DNA of 9,282 nt from Gemmatimonadota bacterium (GTDB taxonomy: Bacteria; Latescibacterota; UBA2968; UBA8231): NCBI GenBank assembly GCA_026706505.1, contig JAPOYQ010000625.1, positions 1 through 9,282 on the forward strand, in the 5' to 3' direction. Numbering within the stretch: the first letter of the stretch is position 1; each line of letters starts with the position of its first letter. This document shows, in pieces, positions 7,313 to 9,282 of the stretch. A model generated the notes under the pieces. That model was not told where the DNA came from, searched no databases, and was given only the letters and a program-made list of their open reading frames with translations. The position numbers were made by a program, and so were the translations under genes.

Positions 7313-8164
7313 ATGCCGACGACGGAAATTAGCGTGAGGTCGTCCGACCCCAGTGCCTGCAGACGGGCCTTCCCTTGGCCAGTGCTGGAAGCGGGTAACG
7401 ACAGCTTCCCCAACGGAGCCTACACGGTCACTTGCGTGGACAAAGACCGCGGCAAATCCTTCGAACTGCGGCACAAAGTGCATGGTGCCGTGCTGATTGA
7501 GCAGTGGCTACAACAGGGCAAGCTGGATTTTGTCTGCGCTGTGGCCTCTCCCCGCTCTATGTATCGGACGCTCCACAAGTCCGATACGCCGAAGCAGTTG
7601 ATTGCTTGGCAACAGGACGACCTCGGCGAGTACCCCATGTTCACGCCGATGATTGTGGCCCGCGAAAGCATTCAGCACACTGCTGTTGCTGCATCCGACG
7701 GGCTGAACCAGATTTGGGACGGCCGGGAACTGCTTCTGCCCAAAGGTGCGCGAATAGGGGTCGGCCCCACATTCAAGTTCAAGTCAGGTATCGGCGGGAT
7801 ACTAGACTTCAACTTGGACGACAGCCTTGCCCACGGACGGTTCAAGGTACAAGACAGCCATGGGGACGATTTTAAGTTCAAAGTCCACTTGGCACCCGAC
7901 CTGTACCAGCACTTGAAGCATCGCAGAAACGAACTAGCTGGCGAAAATATAATGGTGCATATCGTATCCGCCGCACTCAGTATCCTGCAAAGGGAATGGT
8001 CCACGGATGACGATGAGGAAGGCTGGAAATCTTTCCCAAACCTCGTCGGTCTCGCCGGCCTACTCGAGCAGAAAGGACTCCGTCACTGGTCTGATGAAAA
8101 TTTCCAGCCGGAGCTGACAGCCACCGAGCTGTATCCCCACTCGCTGCCAATGGAGGGCGCGTAA
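7313..8164 (+). CDS. Uncharacterised operon protein, 283 residues, beta-rich
   Basis: I do not recognise this protein. The frame is open further upstream, to 7223, but that overlaps the ATPase gene. The ATG at 7313, one base after the ATPase TAA and nine bases after GGAGA (7299-7303), is the better start. There is no signal peptide or membrane segment. The first two thirds look beta-rich: a hydrophobic/charged pattern at 54-80, a compact VASPRSMYRTLHKSD segment (77-91), PMFTPMIVA (108-116) and a glycine-rich GARIGVGPTFKFKSGIGG stretch (145-162), followed by FKFKVHLAP (187-195). The last 80 residues are helical with an acidic patch at 232-236. No nuclease, helicase or methyltransferase motif is apparent. 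Its position glued between the GHKL ATPase and the next gene suggests it is a structural partner of the ATPase, perhaps comparable to the small unknown subunit of MZA-type operons; that parallel is inference. Confidence 0.8.
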   Translation: MPTTEISVRSSDPSACRRAFPWPVLEAGNDSFPNGAYTVTCVDKDRGKSFELRHKVHGAVLIEQWLQQGKLDFVCAVASPRSMYRTLHKSDTPKQLIAWQQDDLGEYPMFTPMIVARESIQHTAVAASDGLNQIWDGRELLLPKGARIGVGPTFKFKSGIGGILDFNLDDSLAHGRFKVQDSHGDDFKFKVHLAPDLYQHLKHRRNELAGENIMVHIVSAALSILQREWSTDDDEEGWKSFPNLVGLAGLLEQKGLRHWSDENFQPELTATELYPHSLPMEGA

Positions 8165-8166
8165 CC

Positions 8167-9078
8167 ATGACGACCAGTATGGGCTACCGGGAACTGGACG
8201 TGGACCAGTACTTGCAACTGCAAAAAACCTTGCTCAAAGTCAAAGGCAGCACTGGCCAGCGCGAGTTCCTTGAAGCCCTGCAAGATAACGACGAGTTCGT
8301 GGACTTGATCGACGATAAGGTCAAAACCAACGACGGCCAGAAGTTGCCTATATTCGATGGCGCGTTGACCGAATCGTCGTTTAAGGAACCTACGGAAGAT
8401 CAAGAAGCCCGGATGTACGACCTCTGGCGCAACACGCCACCCCGAACGGCCTGCCGGGTCTCGTTCTGGGCTAGCGTAACCTTGGAACACATCCGAGAGG
8501 GCAAAATACCCGAAGCTACTTGGCTCGCCGCCAACGGCGGAATCACCGAGACCGGCGAAGAACGCATAGACCGTGCATTGGCTCTAGCCGGAGGCGAAGT
8601 TGGCAATAAGGGGGTTGACGACTGCGTCAGAACCGTATTCCGGCGCATGGGAGGCCTGCCTGCCGCTAGGGGCAACCGCAGTGTTTTTGTGAATCCGACC
8701 TTCGGACGCGGTTGGTGGCGAGAGCGAATTGTCGCCAGCATCTTAAAACGCGGCAACGCTGTCGAAGACAGGGCAACGCTACTGGAAGTCGTCCGCCGGG
8801 GCCAGCAGTATTGGGAAAACTTGGTGACGATGATAGTATCTCGCGGTTCCGTTTTCGGTTCTGCGGACGTCCAAGCCGCTCTCATCAACAGTTTGGCTAA
8901 GCACTTCCGAGAGTACACAGACACGCCGCTCCGAACCGCCGATACGCTGAATACCGCACTACGACGGTTTAGCAACTTGGCTGCATCCCAAGAAATCGGA
9001 GTATTGCCGTTTTCCGAAATCGGCTCAATCGCCGACGATCTGCTCAGGCGCATTCAACTGGCGCACAGTACACAATAG
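8167..9078 (+). CDS. Uncharacterised helical operon protein, 303 residues, possibly DUF6339-like
   Basis: ATG at 8167 is two bases after the upstream stop and nine bases after GGAGGG (8152-8157), a strong ribosome binding site, so translational coupling is likely. The protein is soluble and mainly helical. Seen features are an N-terminal helical region (about 10-55), EARMYDLWRNTPPRTACRVS (80-99) running into FWASVTLEHIREG (100-112), and FGRGWWRERIVASILKRG (179-196) followed by amphipathic helices. From memory, DUF6339 proteins share a similar order: an LTP-like turn, a tryptophan-containing helix ending in FW, then a WW motif and a helical tail. I hold that match as tentative. No catalytic motif is evident, so it may be an adaptor or specificity component. 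It is the last gene of the close-packed block; 138 bases without a clear gene follow. Confidence 0.8.
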   Translation: MTTSMGYRELDVDQYLQLQKTLLKVKGSTGQREFLEALQDNDEFVDLIDDKVKTNDGQKLPIFDGALTESSFKEPTEDQEARMYDLWRNTPPRTACRVSFWASVTLEHIREGKIPEATWLAANGGITETGEERIDRALALAGGEVGNKGVDDCVRTVFRRMGGLPAARGNRSVFVNPTFGRGWWRERIVASILKRGNAVEDRATLLEVVRRGQQYWENLVTMIVSRGSVFGSADVQAALINSLAKHFREYTDTPLRTADTLNTALRRFSNLAASQEIGVLPFSEIGSIADDLLRRIQLAHSTQ

Positions 9079-9216
9079 GACTGGGCACAATTTTCGACGC
9101 CGCTTGGAACCACACCACCATTACCATCACCGCAAACCCTTGTCAGAGGTGGAGTGCAGCGCATCAGTCGGCTATAGCGACGCCATGCAGGAAGAGTGTG
9201 AAGGGTTCTGTGGTAT

Positions 9217-9282
9217 ATGAGGCCTAAAGAAAAAACGATACGAGACTCTTTGCGTGATGGCGAGATGACATTTCGTCATGCG
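9217..9282 (+). CDS. Start of a further ORF, 3' end cut by the window
   Basis: ATG at 9217 opens a frame of 22 codons that is still open at the window end. It begins MRPKEKTIRDSLRDGEMT, charged and probably helical. AAGGG at 9201-9205 lies 11 bases upstream as a possible ribosome binding site, and an in-frame TGA at 9199-9201 rules out an earlier start of any size. It has the same direction as the operon and may be its sixth gene, perhaps with the missing nuclease or helicase function, but too little is visible to assign a family. Confidence 0.4.
   Translation, partial: MRPKEKTIRDSLRDGEMTFRHA

Noticed and set aside
9185..9220. Short frame MQEECEGFCGI whose TGA overlaps the ATG at 9217
   Set aside because: Eleven codons only, with no clear ribosome binding site; the overlap may be chance.

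Overview
The window reads as a piece of a moderately GC-rich bacterial chromosome with two unlike halves. The left part (to 2324) is the 3' portion of a large gene for an amphipathic, beta-strand-rich and very acidic protein, best explained as an outer-membrane or cell-surface barrel protein. It carries Asp/Asn-rich segments that look like calcium-binding repeats. Its style recalls proteins I associate with uncultured Gram-negative candidate phyla such as Poribacteria or Latescibacteria. That is an impression from sequence style only, not a demonstrated assignment.

Between 2325 and 2782 lies a 458-base stretch without an intact gene. It holds a weak intrinsic terminator, an open fragment without a start codon, a 21-codon remnant starting MRILLNENI that looks like the beginning of a DUF5615 (PIN-like toxin) gene, and a perfect 7-bp hairpin touching the ribosome binding site of the next gene. 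It looks like an insertion junction or gene graveyard at the edge of an accessory island.

From 2783 to 9078 five plus-strand genes follow with gaps of 11, 3, 1 and 2 bases, so they are almost certainly one operon. In order they are: a PP-loop protein of the PAPS-reductase/DndC-like superfamily with Cys residues suited to an Fe-S cluster; a group I cysteine desulfurase (IscS/DndA-like) that appears to begin at a CTG codon; a 665-residue GHKL (MutL/MORC/Hsp90-type) ATPase; a 283-residue protein I do not recognise; and a 303-residue protein that loosely recalls DUF6339. A further ORF starts at 9217 and runs out of the window.

The first two genes form a sulfur-mobilising pair like the one that feeds DNA phosphorothioation (Dnd/Ssp). 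The GHKL ATPase resembles the MutL/MORC-type ATPases known from restriction-linked operons and the MZA defence system. None of the usual phosphorothioation partners (DndB, DndD, DndE, SspB, SspC) and no nuclease are visible here. The working hypothesis is a sulfur-modification-linked defence system built around a GHKL ATPase, with its effector or helicase genes probably downstream of the window. A nucleic-acid target of the sulfur is inferred, not shown; a tRNA or other thiolation role cannot be excluded.
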